Shown here: positions 8,217-17,804 of the stretch, in pieces
How the letters are laid out: each line of letters starts with the position of its first letter
How positions within the stretch are numbered: position 1 is the stretch's first letter
Source: CAYNSX01 sp964400165
GTDB lineage: Bacteria > Armatimonadota > Hebobacteria > CAYNSX01
Direction: 5' to 3'
Assembly (NCBI GenBank): GCA_964400165.1
Contig: CAYNSX010000017.1
Location: 1-45,318 of the forward strand
Length of the DNA: 45,318 nucleotides
Notes under the pieces: generated by a model
What the model was told of the DNA's origin: nothing
The model's input: only the letters and a program-made list of their open reading frames with translations
Database searches by the model: none
Made by a program: the position numbers and the translations under genes

Positions 8217-9331
8217 CATCTATCGCGGGCCAGGTCTTTTCCATCGTCGCCGTCTTGAGTCTCGTCATCATCTTTCACGAATTCGGACACCTGCTCGTCG
8301 CCAAGTGGCGCAAACTGCCCGTTTACGAGTTCTCGCTCGGCTTCGGCCCGATCATCTGGCAGCGCACCATCGCCGGCACGCAATATGTCGTGCGCCCGAT
8401 TCTGCTGGGCGGCTATGTGCGTATCGCCGGCCTCGACCCGGGCGACGAACACCCCGAGGGCTTCGACAAGCGCAGCGGGTTTGTTCGCAGCGCCGTCCTT
8501 CTCGCCGGGCCGCTGATGAACTTGGTGCTCGCCGCCGTCATATTCACCCTCGTGGGGCTGGCGTGGGGGCAGGTCGTCGGCGACACCACGACCGTGCAGC
8601 GCGTCTTGCGCGGCTCGCCGGCCGCGAAAGCCGGCCTGATGTCCGGCGACCAAGTCATTCGCATCAACGGCGAGACGGTGGACCGATTCAGTCTCGGCGA
8701 GCACCCCGACCCGTCCGCCGCCCCGTCGCCGTACAAATCGCTGGTCGTGTGGGTGCGCGAGCATCCGAAGCGGCCCCTGCTCTTTACCGTCCGGCGCAAC
8801 GGCGCCGAACTCGACCTGACGGTCATTCCGAACAGCGTCGAAGTCCCGGATATGGACCCCGAGACGGGTCGTATCTCCACGGTCGTCATCGGGCAGATTG
8901 GAATGACACCGATCAGAGTCCGGCAGCCGATCCCGCCGCTGCGCGCTGTGGTGACGGGCATCCGCGATCCGTTCCTGATGGCCTATGAGATGGTGAAGAT
9001 GCTGGGAAAAACTGTGGCGCGCCAGGCGCCGGCCCAATTCGTCGGGCCGGTCGGCATCACCGGGATGATGGCCGATTACCTGGAACTCGGCTGGGGCGAA
9101 TTCCTCAATTTCTCCGCCATGTTGAGCGTCATTATCGGGGTGATGAACCTGCTGCCCTTCCCCGGCCTGGACGGCGGGCGGCTGCTTTTCATCGCCGTCG
9201 AGGGCATCATCCGGCGGCGCTTGAACCGGCAAGCGGAGGCCATCGTCCACACCGTCGGCATCGGCCTGGTGCTGCTCTTGGTGCTGGGGATTACTATCAA
9301 GGAAGTATGGCAACTGGTGACGCCCAATTGA
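8213..9331 (+). CDS. rseP: RIP zinc metalloprotease, site-2 protease family
   Basis: Membrane-embedded protease that cuts transmembrane segments of anti-sigma factors and leftover signal peptides. The 372-aa protein has HEFGH (HExxH) inside the first membrane helix at about residues 22-26. A single PDZ domain (VQRVLRGSPAAKAGLMSGDQ, about 128-147) follows, then the second active-site block NLLPFPGLDGGRLLF near residue 310. One PDZ instead of the two of E. coli RseP resembles the Bacillus RasP type. The last 25 bases overlap ispG in another frame. Its natural substrate cannot be deduced. Confidence 0.94.
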   Translation: MTSIAGQVFSIVAVLSLVIIFHEFGHLLVAKWRKLPVYEFSLGFGPIIWQRTIAGTQYVVRPILLGGYVRIAGLDPGDEHPEGFDKRSGFVRSAVLLAGPLMNLVLAAVIFTLVGLAWGQVVGDTTTVQRVLRGSPAAKAGLMSGDQVIRINGETVDRFSLGEHPDPSAAPSPYKSLVVWVREHPKRPLLFTVRRNGAELDLTVIPNSVEVPDMDPETGRISTVVIGQIGMTPIRVRQPIPPLRAVVTGIRDPFLMAYEMVKMLGKTVARQAPAQFVGPVGITGMMADYLELGWGEFLNFSAMLSVIIGVMNLLPFPGLDGGRLLFIAVEGIIRRRLNRQAEAIVHTVGIGLVLLLVLGITIKEVWQLVTPN

Positions 9332-10446
9332 TCCAGCGCCTGTGGCGCAAGCCAGTGCGCGTCGGCTCGCTGACCGTCGGGGGTGATGCCCCGATCACGG
9401 TGCAGTCGATGACGAAGACCGACACGCGCGACATCGACGCCACCGTCGCGCAAATTCACCGCCTCGAAGAGGCGGGCTGTGACCTGGTGCGCGTCGCCGT
9501 GCCGGACGAGAAGGCGGCGCACGCGCTCGGCGAGATCAAGCGGCAGATTTCGATTCCGCTCATCGCCGACATTCACTACCACGGCGAATTCGCCCTCATT
9601 GCGATCGAAGAGGGCGCCGACAAGATTCGACTCAACCCGGGCAACTTGCGCAAGCCCGAGATGGTCTCGCGCATCGCGGCGATGTGCCGCGAGCGCGACA
9701 TCCCGATCCGCGTCGGCGCCAACGCCGGCTCCGTCGCCGAAGATGTCCTGGCGCGCTACCCAAAGGGACACGAGGGCCTGGCCCTGGCGCTGGTGGACAA
9801 CGCACTCGAACAGATCGCGCTGCTCGAACGCGAGGGGATGGAGAACATCATCATCGCCCTCAAGGCCTTCGACATCGACACCGCCCTCTACGCCTACCGC
9901 GCGATGGCAGAGCGCGTCGCTTATCCCTTCCATGTCGGCATCACCGAGGCGGGTCTGCCGCCCGCCGGCATCGTCCGCTCGGTGGCGGGCCTGACGATGA
10001 TCCTGAATTCCGGCATCGGCGACACGCTGCGCGTCTCGCTGACCGCCGAGCCGGAAGAAGAAGTGCGGGTCGGCATCGAGACGCTCCGGTCGCTGCGGCT
10101 GCGCACCGGCGGGCTGACCATCGTCGCCTGCCCGTCCTGCGGGCGGGTGGAAGTGGACCTGCACGCGCTCGCCAAGGAAGTCGAGGAGAAATTGCGCCCG
10201 CTCGATAAGGAATTGGCCGCCGCCGGCAAGGAACTGCGCGTGTCGGTGATGGGGTGTGTCGTCAACGCCCTGGGCGAGGCGCGCGACGCCGATGTCGGCC
10301 TGGGCGGCGGCAAGAATAAAGGCATCATTTTCCGGCACGGCGAGCGCGTCAGCACGATGCCCGAAGGCGAATTGGTGGACGGCCTGCTGGCGCAGGTGCG
10401 CGCGGAACTCGCCGGCACACCCGCGCCCGACGCTCCCGCGAAGTAA
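9307..10446 (+). CDS. ispG: 4-hydroxy-3-methylbut-2-en-1-yl diphosphate synthase
   Basis: [4Fe-4S] enzyme of the MEP pathway that converts MEcPP to HMBPP. The 379-aa product has the TIM-barrel start VGGDAPITVQSMTKTDTRD, RVAVPDEKAA, ADIHYH and KIRLNPGN. Iron-sulfur ligands are the two cysteines of ACPSCGR (about residues 275-281) and the third in MGCVVNALGEA (about 316-326), with the conserved glutamate of the GE motif. It overlaps rseP by 25 bases and is the last gene of the operon, followed by a noncoding gap before hup. Confidence 0.97.
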   Translation: MATGDAQLIQRLWRKPVRVGSLTVGGDAPITVQSMTKTDTRDIDATVAQIHRLEEAGCDLVRVAVPDEKAAHALGEIKRQISIPLIADIHYHGEFALIAIEEGADKIRLNPGNLRKPEMVSRIAAMCRERDIPIRVGANAGSVAEDVLARYPKGHEGLALALVDNALEQIALLEREGMENIIIALKAFDIDTALYAYRAMAERVAYPFHVGITEAGLPPAGIVRSVAGLTMILNSGIGDTLRVSLTAEPEEEVRVGIETLRSLRLRTGGLTIVACPSCGRVEVDLHALAKEVEEKLRPLDKELAAAGKELRVSVMGCVVNALGEARDADVGLGGGKNKGIIFRHGERVSTMPEGELVDGLLAQVRAELAGTPAPDAPAK

Positions 10447-10642
10447 ACGCTCGCCTGCTCGGTTACACTCGCCCCGCACGCGCGTCATCTGCAAGCAAGC
10501 AAGGCGTTCACGCGCGCGACCGAAATCAGCCCTCGTAAAAAAACTTCAAATTATCTACACTTCGCGGCAGGAGCGCAGCAGGAATTCGGTGGCGGACTCC
10601 CGAATCCCGAATCAGTACGCCCTATTCCCCAGGAGGTGCGGC
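10447..10642 (+). promoter_or_regulatory. Upstream region of hup with two TACACT boxes
   Basis: A 196-base noncoding stretch. TACACT occurs at 10464-10469 and again at 10556-10561. The second follows an AT-rich run (GTAAAAAAACTTCAAATTA, 10535-10553), rare in this GC-rich window, which could act as an UP element or bent DNA. Neither box has a good -35. An AGGAGG Shine-Dalgarno lies at 10631-10636 before the ATG at 10643. Promoter assignment is inference. Confidence 0.45.
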
Positions 10643-10924
10643 ATGACGAAGCAGGACCTTATCGACCAAGTCGCGGATGCGATCGAGATCCCGAAGACCA
10701 AAGCCGCCCTGGCGGTGGACACGCTGCTCGATTCGATTCGCGATGCGTTGACGAAGGAAGACGAAGTGCAGTTGGTCGGCTTCGGCACCTTCGGTGTACG
10801 CCGGCGCAAGGCCCGAGTCGGGCGCAACCCGCGCACCGGGGAGGCCTTGACCATCCCCGCGTCGCGGGGCGTGTTCTTCCGCGTCGGGCGCAAACTGAAG
10901 GAAGCCGTCGCCAAGAAGAAGTAA
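10643..10924 (+). CDS. hup: HU family DNA-binding protein
   Basis: Nucleoid-associated histone-like protein that binds and bends DNA as a dimer. The 93-aa product shows the complete HU pattern: MTKQDLIDQVAD, the dimer core VQLVGFGTFGVRRRKARVGR, the DNA-intercalating arm with RNPRTGEALTIPAS, and VFFRVGRKLKEAVAKKK with a basic end. The start is fixed by AGGAGG seven bases upstream. It is monocistronic, with its own upstream region and a strong terminator. I cannot distinguish HU from IHF subunits with certainty, but the arm and length favour HU. Confidence 0.95.
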   Translation: MTKQDLIDQVADAIEIPKTKAALAVDTLLDSIRDALTKEDEVQLVGFGTFGVRRRKARVGRNPRTGEALTIPASRGVFFRVGRKLKEAVAKKK

Positions 10925-10998
10925 CGCTCGCGGGAGGAGGGAGGCGCGCGGCGGCGCACCACCCACCAGATGTTTTGTACGATCCTGTCCTCCGCCGC

Positions 10999-11044
10999 GG
11001 GAGTGGGTCGCTCTGCTGAACCAGAGCGGCCCGCTCCCCTTTTT
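10999..11044 (+). terminator. Rho-independent terminator of hup
   Basis: GGGAGTGGGTCGCTCTG pairs with CAGAGCGGCCCGCTCCC (two G-U wobbles) around the loop CTGAAC and is followed by TTTTT (11040-11044). The T-run overlaps the stop codon of the convergent MATE gene. Confidence 0.9.
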
Positions 11045-12476
11045 ACACCTGCTGAAACCGCCAGTGGCCGGCGCGGAACCGCCAGAGAATCAGCACCGAC
11101 CCCAGCGCCGTCGACGCCGCCATCGCCCACCACGCCGCCACCGTCCCCATCCGCATCCCATCGACGAGCAGATAAGTCAACGGGATGCGCACCACCCACA
11201 TCGACAGGATGGTGACCAGCGCCGGAAACCGCGTGTCGCCCGCGCCTTGCAGACTCCCCGCCAGCACCATCCACAACGCGAGCAGCGGCATCGTCAGCGC
11301 GTTGATGCGCAGATACGCGGAGCCGTCGGCGAGGATGGTCGGGTCGTGCGAGAACCGCCACACGATCGGTTCCGCCAGCACGAACAGCACGATACCCACT
11401 GCGCTCATGTACATCAGCGCCTGGGCGACGCACGCCCACGCGCTGCGCGCTGCGCGATCCGGCTGGCGCGCGCCGAGGTTCTGGCCGACCATCGTTGTCG
11501 CCGCGACGCCGTACGCGAACCCGGGCATAAACGACAGCCCCTCGATGCGCACGCCGATGGTGAACGCGGCCAGCGCCACCGTGCCGGCGCTGCCGCCGAG
11601 AATGCTCAAATACAGGATGTTGCCGAGACTGCGCGAGAGTTGCTGCAGCGCGGTCGGCGCGCCGATGTTGGCAATGCGGCCGAACCAGTGCAGACTCGGC
11701 AGCCAGACCCGCGCGGTCCGCCGCCAGAGCCCCGTCCGGCGCAGCAACAGCATCCCGACGACGAATGCCAGCACCCGCCCAATCGCCGCCGTGTAGCCGG
11801 CGCCCGGCAGCCCCAGGCCGGGAAACGCCGGTATCTGGATGCCCCAGACGGCGAACGCCGGCGTGCCTTTGATCAATGGGTAGCCCAGCGCCACGCTGAT
11901 GACCGTCGCCGTCGCCATGATGAACAGCGGCTTCTTCACATCGCCCATGCCGCGCAGGATGCCCGTCACCACCAGCATCCCGAAATAGGCGGGCAGCGAC
12001 ACAATGACCGGCGCCAGGTAATCCGCGGTCGGTTGCACCAACTCCGGCACGCGATAGATGGCGAGGATCGGCCCGCGCAGCACCCAGAGCAGCGCCGCGA
12101 TGACCACCGAACTGATCAGCGCGAGGAGCAGACTCTGGCGCGCCGCGCGCCCGGCGTTCGCCAGTTCATTCGCGCCGACGAACCGGGCCACCAGCGCCGT
12201 CGAGCCGACGACCAGCGCCATCCCCACCGCGATCATCACCCAGATCAACTGCTGACCGGCGCCGAGCGCGGCGAGCGCGACGGGGTCGTCCAATTTCGCC
12301 ACATAGACCGCATCGGTCAGGAAGATGACGGGCTGCAGCAGATTCGCCAGCGCGCTCGGCCACGAGAGCGCCCAGGCCTGATGAAAGACATTGCCCTCGG
12401 TAACTAACTGCACGCCCTCCACACTCTGCGAAAGCGGCGCGGCGGTCTGCGGTCGCGTGGGTTCGGAATCGGGCAC
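11043..12476 (-). CDS. MATE family efflux transporter
   Basis: A 477-aa polytopic membrane protein with about 12 hydrophobic segments in two similar halves, as in Na+ or H+ coupled multidrug and toxin extruders. Typical features are PSALANLLQPVIFLTDAVYV near the start, GAGQQLIWVMIAVG, GILRGMGDVKKPLF at the end of the first half, PTALQQLSRSLGNILYLSIL in the second, and the late GSLQGAGDTRFPALVTI. The first ~25 residues are polar and not family-conserved, so the GTG start at 12476 may be slightly long. Substrate is unknown. It converges on hup. Confidence 0.92.
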   Translation of the reverse strand: MPDSEPTRPQTAAPLSQSVEGVQLVTEGNVFHQAWALSWPSALANLLQPVIFLTDAVYVAKLDDPVALAALGAGQQLIWVMIAVGMALVVGSTALVARFVGANELANAGRAARQSLLLALISSVVIAALLWVLRGPILAIYRVPELVQPTADYLAPVIVSLPAYFGMLVVTGILRGMGDVKKPLFIMATATVISVALGYPLIKGTPAFAVWGIQIPAFPGLGLPGAGYTAAIGRVLAFVVGMLLLRRTGLWRRTARVWLPSLHWFGRIANIGAPTALQQLSRSLGNILYLSILGGSAGTVALAAFTIGVRIEGLSFMPGFAYGVAATTMVGQNLGARQPDRAARSAWACVAQALMYMSAVGIVLFVLAEPIVWRFSHDPTILADGSAYLRINALTMPLLALWMVLAGSLQGAGDTRFPALVTILSMWVVRIPLTYLLVDGMRMGTVAAWWAMAASTALGSVLILWRFRAGHWRFQQV

Positions 12477-12571
12477 CCGGGAAATCTACACTATTTGGAA
12501 ACCAGGGAGGCGAGGAAGCGGGAAATCATGGAGGAGTGAGGCGGAGGTTCAGTCCCGTGACACTTTACACC

Positions 12572-13285
12572 TCACCCGTTCCCCGTCTGCGGCGGGCCGG
12601 CGCTGTCGCCGAGCGGCGGCGCCGGAGTCGCGGGCGGAAAAGCCCCCTGGGCGATGAGCGGCACGAAGACGCAGGGGCCGAGGTCTTCCGCGCGGGTGCG
12701 GTCGCCGAACTTCGTGTAGCGCATCAGTTGCTGCGAGGCACGCGCGCCGATGGGGGCCACCAGCCGGCCGCCCTCGCGCAGTTGCTCCAGCCAAGCGGGA
12801 AAGACCTTCGGTGTCGCCGCCGTGACCACGATGGCGTCATACGGCGCCGCGGCGGGCCAGCCGGCGCTGCCGTCGCCGACCACCACGGTCACCGTCGCGT
12901 AGCCGAGGTCGTGCAGCCGCTTCGCCGCCTCGGCGGCCAGGTCGGTCAGGCGCTCCAGGGTGACGACCGAGCGCGCCAGTTCCGCCAGCACTGCGGCCTG
13001 ATAGCCGGAGCCGGCGCCGACTTCGAGCACTCTTTCATCGCCGCGCAACTTGAGCGCGTTCGTCATCATCGCCACGACCGTCGGCTGCGAGATGGTCTGC
13101 GCCCGCCCGAGCGGCAGCGCCCGGTCCTCGTACGCCGCGTCGCGGTAGGGTTCGGGGACGAACAGATGCCGCGGCACGCGCCCGATCGCCTGCAAGACCC
13201 GCTCATCGGCAATCCGCTGGCGCCGCAGCCACCCGACCAGCTGCAGGCGCGCCTGGGTGAAGTCCGCCTCGGCCGCCGCCGTCAT
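12572..13285 (-). CDS. pcm: Protein-L-isoaspartate O-methyltransferase
   Basis: SAM-dependent repair enzyme that methylates isoaspartyl residues in damaged proteins. The 237-aa protein has the PIMT signature RVPRHLFVPEPYRDAAYEDR (about residues 36-55), IGRAQTISQPTVVA-type motif II (here LGRAQTISQP), the SAM-binding VLEVGAGSGYQAAVLAEL (about 85-102) and DAIVVTAATP. The last ~25 residues are proline-rich and go beyond the usual length of about 210. It is transcribed away from the small gene at 13348-13764 with a short gap, possibly as one unit with it. Confidence 0.94.
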   Translation of the reverse strand: MTAAAEADFTQARLQLVGWLRRQRIADERVLQAIGRVPRHLFVPEPYRDAAYEDRALPLGRAQTISQPTVVAMMTNALKLRGDERVLEVGAGSGYQAAVLAELARSVVTLERLTDLAAEAAKRLHDLGYATVTVVVGDGSAGWPAAAPYDAIVVTAATPKVFPAWLEQLREGGRLVAPIGARASQQLMRYTKFGDRTRAEDLGPCVFVPLIAQGAFPPATPAPPLGDSAGPPQTGNG

Positions 13286-13347
13286 CGCGCTTCAAGCGAT
13301 TCGAGCGCGCGGCGGTGCGCCCCTTTCGGGCGCGTGCGGGGGCTGGT

Positions 13348-13764
13348 TCAGCGCCCGGGCGGCGCCGGTTCGTAGGTGACGGTCAAGCGCACGGTTCCTT
13401 TGGTATCGAGGACCCGGACGCACAGCGGCACTGCGGGCGCCACCCGGCTCAACTGCGAGCAGAGCGCCCTGGCGCCCTCTTCCCAGAGCATGTAGTCGCC
13501 GTCGGGCGGGTCGCCGCGCGGGCGGAGGTCAATCGTGTCGCCCGGGGGGAAGGTGAGCGAGAACTTCCCGAGCGCGCTGCCCACGGTTGGTTTCACCAGC
13601 GGCAACAGCACATGCCGCAATTGCGCGCGGGGATGCCAGACATCGACCCCCGTCACCCGCGCCCCCGCCAAGACTCCAAGCCCCGCCACGGCATAAACCA
13701 CAAGAAGTGCGCCGCGCACACGCCCGCGGGGCGTGCGCACTGTGATCCTGCGTGTTCGTTTCAT
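13348..13764 (-). CDS. Unrecognised small protein with N-terminal membrane anchor
   Basis: 138 aa beginning MKRTRRITVRTPRGRVRGA, a strongly basic start followed by one hydrophobic segment (LLVVYAVAGLGVLAGA, about residues 20-35) that could be a signal peptide or anchor. The rest is soluble, with a charged middle (FSLTFPPGDTIDLRPRGDPP) and a closing strand-rich part. GGAGG lies 6 bases upstream of this ATG, which decides the start over an in-frame one 45 bases further up. I do not recognise a family. Two cysteines (about residues 107 and 119) could form a disulfide outside the membrane. Confidence 0.65.
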   Translation of the reverse strand: MKRTRRITVRTPRGRVRGALLVVYAVAGLGVLAGARVTGVDVWHPRAQLRHVLLPLVKPTVGSALGKFSLTFPPGDTIDLRPRGDPPDGDYMLWEEGARALCSQLSRVAPAVPLCVRVLDTKGTVRLTVTYEPAPPGR

Positions 13765-13952
13765 CCTCGCCTCCAATGCCACGATGCTGACGCGAGGTTC
13801 CACTAACAACAGCGGCGATTCGTCGCACGCGACCGACGCGTTTGAGTGGTTTCACGACACGCGCGGCACGCTCTTCACTACTTGTCAGTTCAAAGCCACC
13901 GGGTGCCGCAAACGCGGCCCTCGGGTTGTTGTCAAACGAGACTGCGCGTGTG

Positions 13953-16900
13953 CTAGCCGCCGCCCATGCCGCTCCGGTTGGGCGATGCGGGCCGCTTCGG
14001 CATCACCCACGGCTTGCGCTGCAATGCCGCGAGGATGTGCTTGATAGCAGCGTCGAGTTGCGGGTCTTGGCCCTTCGCCAGCAGGCCCGGGTCATCGATC
14101 ACTTCGATGTCGGGATCGACCCCGTGGCCCTCAATGCCCCAGGTGCCTTCGGTCGTGTAGAACGCGTGCCGCGGGATAGCGACCGCGCCGCCGTCCACGA
14201 AGGCCGGCGCGCCGGAGAGGCCGACCACGCCGCCCCAGGTCCGCGTGCCGATCAGCTTGCCGAGACCAGCCTTGCGGAATGAGTACGGAAACAGGTCGCC
14301 TGACGAGCCCGCCGAGGAGTTGATCAGCATGCACTTCGGCCCATTGTGGGCAAAGCCGGGCGTCGTTTCTTCATTCCCCCAGGCATTCGCCCAGTGGAAC
14401 AGCGGCGGCCGGTTGAGCAGTTCGATGAACCGGTCGGGCGAATAGCCGCCCGTGTTCCAGCGCTCGTCAATGATGAGCGCCTCTTTGCCGAAGGCGCCGA
14501 CGAACTGCCGCATCAGGTCGCTGGAGCCGGTGTCCACCTCATCCGGGACATAGATGTAACCGACGCGCCCGCCTGTCTGCTGCTCGACATAGGCCCGGTT
14601 CTTCTCGATTTCCGCGCGGTAGCGGAGCGCGTGGTCATCCGGCAGGGGCGTCACGAGCACCTCGCGCGCCGAGTCGTCCTTCACTGGCTTGCTGCTCACC
14701 GACAGCGCGGTGGTGCGCCCCGCCAGACCCTGGAACGCGGCGTATGGGTCCTTGGTGATGTCGAGCGGGACGCGATTGACCGCCAGCAAGTAGTCGCCTT
14801 CCTTCACATCAACGCCCGGCTGGCTCAATGGCCCGCGGGCATCGAGGTCCCACGGCGCGCCCTCATAGATCTTCTTGATGCGATAGGCACCATTCTCGAG
14901 GGCAAGGTCGGCGCCGAGTAGACCCACCGGCACGAACGGCGCATCGGTGGCGTCGCCGCCCGCATCCACGCGAGCGTGCGACACATTCAATTCGCCCACC
15001 ATTTCGCTCAAGAGGTAGTTCAGGTCCTGGCGCGAACTGCAGTCCTCAATCATCGGTTCGTACTGCCGCCGCACCGCGGCCCAATCCACGCCTTGCATCG
15101 TGCGGTCGTAAAGATAGTCGCGGTACAGCCGCCACGCCTCGACGAAAATCTGCCGCCATTCGGCACGGGGGTCGATTGTCACGGTCATCCCGCGCAGACT
15201 GACGGGACTGCCCGCGGCACCCGCGGCCGCATCAAAGATGGAGATGCCGCCGCCCCCCGCCACGGCGAGTTTCTTGCCCGAGGCGTTGAGCGCGAAGTCG
15301 ACGCCGGCGGTGATGGCGCGTTCCTGCCTCGCCTCATCCGTTACGTTGAAGATTTGGATGGTCGGAGCACCCTCGCCTGCAACCGGCTGGCGCGCGTAAA
15401 TCAGTGCACCGGAGTCGCTCACCGCGGTGCGGCCGAACGACCCGTTGCGCACCGGCAGGCGCATCGCCCGCCGCTCGAAGCCGTCGAAGTCGATCTTGAC
15501 GCCGCTCGGGGCGGGGGCCGTGCTCTCGGCAGCGGGTGCCGGCCCCGGCGTCGCTGGGGCGCCGCCCACCTTTGTCCGGGTGGCGCTGAATTCGATCGTG
15601 ATGCCGGCCTGCGGCGAAGTCGCCGAACCGGTCAGCGTGCCGCCGGACACCCTAGCAGTCACCTGCCAGTCGAGGCCGTCGGGATCGTGCACCGCCAGCG
15701 TCAGCGCGCCGGTCGTGCGGTCAAAATGGCCGCTGGTGATGGCGGCAGACCCGCCACTGGTTATCACGGTCCCGCTGACGCTGCCGTCGGCCGCCAATTG
15801 GAATTCGAAGGAGAACACATCGCCCTCCGGCGGCATTCCTGGGCCTTTCGCCGTCCCGGTCCAAGTGCCGGAGAGCCCATCGTCCTTGACCGCCGCCGGC
15901 GCGGTCGGCGCCGGCGCCGGGGCGGCGGACTTCTCCTTGTCCTTCTCTTCGTCCTTCTTCCAACTCTCCTCGTCGCTCTTCGGCGCCCACGGCGACTTCA
16001 TGTCCGCGCGCAGCGGCACCGCCACCAGCACCTGCGTGCCGACAAACAGCGTGTCGGAAGTCAGATCGCCGCGCATCGGCGCAAAACTGCGCGTCGAGGC
16101 AAAGTAGAGGTAATCGCCCTTTCGGTCGAAAACCGGGTTCGTGTCGTGAAACATTCCGCTCGTGACGCGGCGCGTGGACCCGCTTTGCGTGTCGTAGATC
16201 CAAATTGAGCGGACATAGGTCTTGGCGCCGCGGTCGTAGGCGATGTACCGGCTGTCCGATGACCACGAGAGTTGAATGTCGTCATCGCCGCCCGGTGTCG
16301 GGTCGGTGTCAATGAGTTTCACCGCGCCCGTTCCGGCGTCCACCAGAAAGATGGCGCCGGTGCGGTTGGTGAATGCCAAGTGCTTCGAGTCCGGCGACCA
16401 CTGCGGGTGCGAACTGAACGGGAACCCCTGGTGCGTCAGTTGCTTGGTGTCGCCCTGACCGTCCGACTGCGTGAGGTAGAGGTCGTATTCGCCGGTGGCG
16501 TCCGACCAGTAGGCGAGCCAGCGGCTATCCGGGCTCCACGACGGCCGGCGCTCGGCGACGCCGCTGCTGCGCGACAGATTGCGCGGGGCGCCGTTCTTCG
16601 CCGGCGCGGTCCAGACATCGCCGCGGGCTTCCAAAACGACGCGCACCCCGGAGGGCGACAGGTCGCCCCACTGGAAGAACTGCGACGCGTCCACATCCCG
16701 CGGCGCCACGGTTGGGCGGTCGCCCGGAATCAGGATGTCCACTTTGCGCGCCTGCTCGGTGCCCAGGTCCAGCAGGTAGACGCCCGACGCCCGCTGGAAG
16801 ACGATTTCGCCCTTGCCGTTGTCGCCCGGGCCGATGGACGGGAACTTCACATCGTAGTCGGCAAACTTGGTCACCTGGCGCTTCTTGCCGCCCGACATCG

Positions 16901-17672
16901 CATACGCCCAGATGTTCAGCCGGTGCTCGGGGCCCATGTCGGAGAGGTAGTAAATGGTGTCACCGTGCCACATCGGCAGCGTATCGCTGCCGGGGAAATC
17001 GGTCATCCGCTTCGAGGCGCCGGTACGCAGGTTGAAGAGCCAGATGTCGGTAGCGGTGCCGCCGACATAGCGCTTCCAACTGGCGAAGTCGCTGCCCTGC
17101 GGCACGAACGCCAGCCACTGACCGTCGTCGCTGATGGCGCCGTCGAAGCCATAGGGAACCGGCAACTTCTGTGAGGGGCCGCCCACCGCCGCCACGGTGA
17201 AGATCTGCTCCTGTTGCGCCATGCCGACAAATCCGTCGCCGGAATAAATGATGCGCCCGTCGGGCGTCCAGCCGGAAACCTGTTCCTGCTGCGGGTGATA
17301 GGTGACGCGCTGCGGCACGCCGCCGGTGACGGGCATCGTGTAGATGTCATAATTGCCGTCGTAGTTCGCGGAGAACGCAATCGTCTGACCGTCGGGACTG
17401 TACTTCGGCCAAAACTCGCGCGCCGGGCGCGTCGCAATCGGCGTCGCCACGCCGCCCGCCCGCGGGACAATCCAGAGGTCCTTCGCGTAGGTGAACACCA
17501 CATTGGTCGCCCCGACCGCGGGATAGCGAATCATCCCCGCCTGCGGGCGGAACGCGGGCGCCGGCGCTGCACCGACCCCCGTCGTCACCCAGACGCTGAC
17601 CACTGTCAGGACTGCCACCCGCGCCGCAACCCACACGCGCCGCTGCTCCGACCGTAGACGCTTGGCTCTCAC
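13953..17672 (-). CDS. Tricorn-like S41 family protease, secreted or periplasmic
   Basis: A 1239-aa tricorn-type serine protease for degrading oligopeptides. The start GTG at 17672 is preceded by GGGGAGGA and leads into a signal peptide (basic start, hydrophobic core, cleavage near GVGAAPAPA). Then come six- and seven-bladed propellers with WD40-like repeats (WPKYSPDGQTIAFSANYDGN, PSWSPDSRWLAYWS, PQWSPDSKHLAFTN), the helical C1 part with GELNVSHARV (catalytic His), a PDZ domain (VKEGDYLLAVNRVPLD) and the S41 core with NSSAGSSGDLFPYS (nucleophile Ser). IEGHGVDPDIEV carries the conserved Glu. A lysine/glutamate-rich linker plus a beta-rich domain (about residues 565-690) interrupts the second propeller and is atypical. 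Confidence 0.93.
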   Translation of the reverse strand: MRAKRLRSEQRRVWVAARVAVLTVVSVWVTTGVGAAPAPAFRPQAGMIRYPAVGATNVVFTYAKDLWIVPRAGGVATPIATRPAREFWPKYSPDGQTIAFSANYDGNYDIYTMPVTGGVPQRVTYHPQQEQVSGWTPDGRIIYSGDGFVGMAQQEQIFTVAAVGGPSQKLPVPYGFDGAISDDGQWLAFVPQGSDFASWKRYVGGTATDIWLFNLRTGASKRMTDFPGSDTLPMWHGDTIYYLSDMGPEHRLNIWAYAMSGGKKRQVTKFADYDVKFPSIGPGDNGKGEIVFQRASGVYLLDLGTEQARKVDILIPGDRPTVAPRDVDASQFFQWGDLSPSGVRVVLEARGDVWTAPAKNGAPRNLSRSSGVAERRPSWSPDSRWLAYWSDATGEYDLYLTQSDGQGDTKQLTHQGFPFSSHPQWSPDSKHLAFTNRTGAIFLVDAGTGAVKLIDTDPTPGGDDDIQLSWSSDSRYIAYDRGAKTYVRSIWIYDTQSGSTRRVTSGMFHDTNPVFDRKGDYLYFASTRSFAPMRGDLTSDTLFVGTQVLVAVPLRADMKSPWAPKSDEESWKKDEEKDKEKSAAPAPAPTAPAAVKDDGLSGTWTGTAKGPGMPPEGDVFSFEFQLAADGSVSGTVITSGGSAAITSGHFDRTTGALTLAVHDPDGLDWQVTARVSGGTLTGSATSPQAGITIEFSATRTKVGGAPATPGPAPAAESTAPAPSGVKIDFDGFERRAMRLPVRNGSFGRTAVSDSGALIYARQPVAGEGAPTIQIFNVTDEARQERAITAGVDFALNASGKKLAVAGGGGISIFDAAAGAAGSPVSLRGMTVTIDPRAEWRQIFVEAWRLYRDYLYDRTMQGVDWAAVRRQYEPMIEDCSSRQDLNYLLSEMVGELNVSHARVDAGGDATDAPFVPVGLLGADLALENGAYRIKKIYEGAPWDLDARGPLSQPGVDVKEGDYLLAVNRVPLDITKDPYAAFQGLAGRTTALSVSSKPVKDDSAREVLVTPLPDDHALRYRAEIEKNRAYVEQQTGGRVGYIYVPDEVDTGSSDLMRQFVGAFGKEALIIDERWNTGGYSPDRFIELLNRPPLFHWANAWGNEETTPGFAHNGPKCMLINSSAGSSGDLFPYSFRKAGLGKLIGTRTWGGVVGLSGAPAFVDGGAVAIPRHAFYTTEGTWGIEGHGVDPDIEVIDDPGLLAKGQDPQLDAAIKHILAALQRKPWVMPKRPASPNRSGMGGG

Positions 17673-17804
17673 CGAGTCCTCCCCAGGGGTGCTGAAATGT
17701 GCCACTTCACCCACGGCACAGACGCTGCCGGGGGCACCAGTGTAACAGTGCCGGCGGGGCGGCGCTTTGTTCCGGCCCCGTCCGGGGACGGTTGTGTCGT
17801 CGGC

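Noticed and set aside
11064..12407. 447-codon plus-strand frame opposite the MATE gene
   Set aside because: R/H/Q-rich shadow typical of antisense to membrane proteins.
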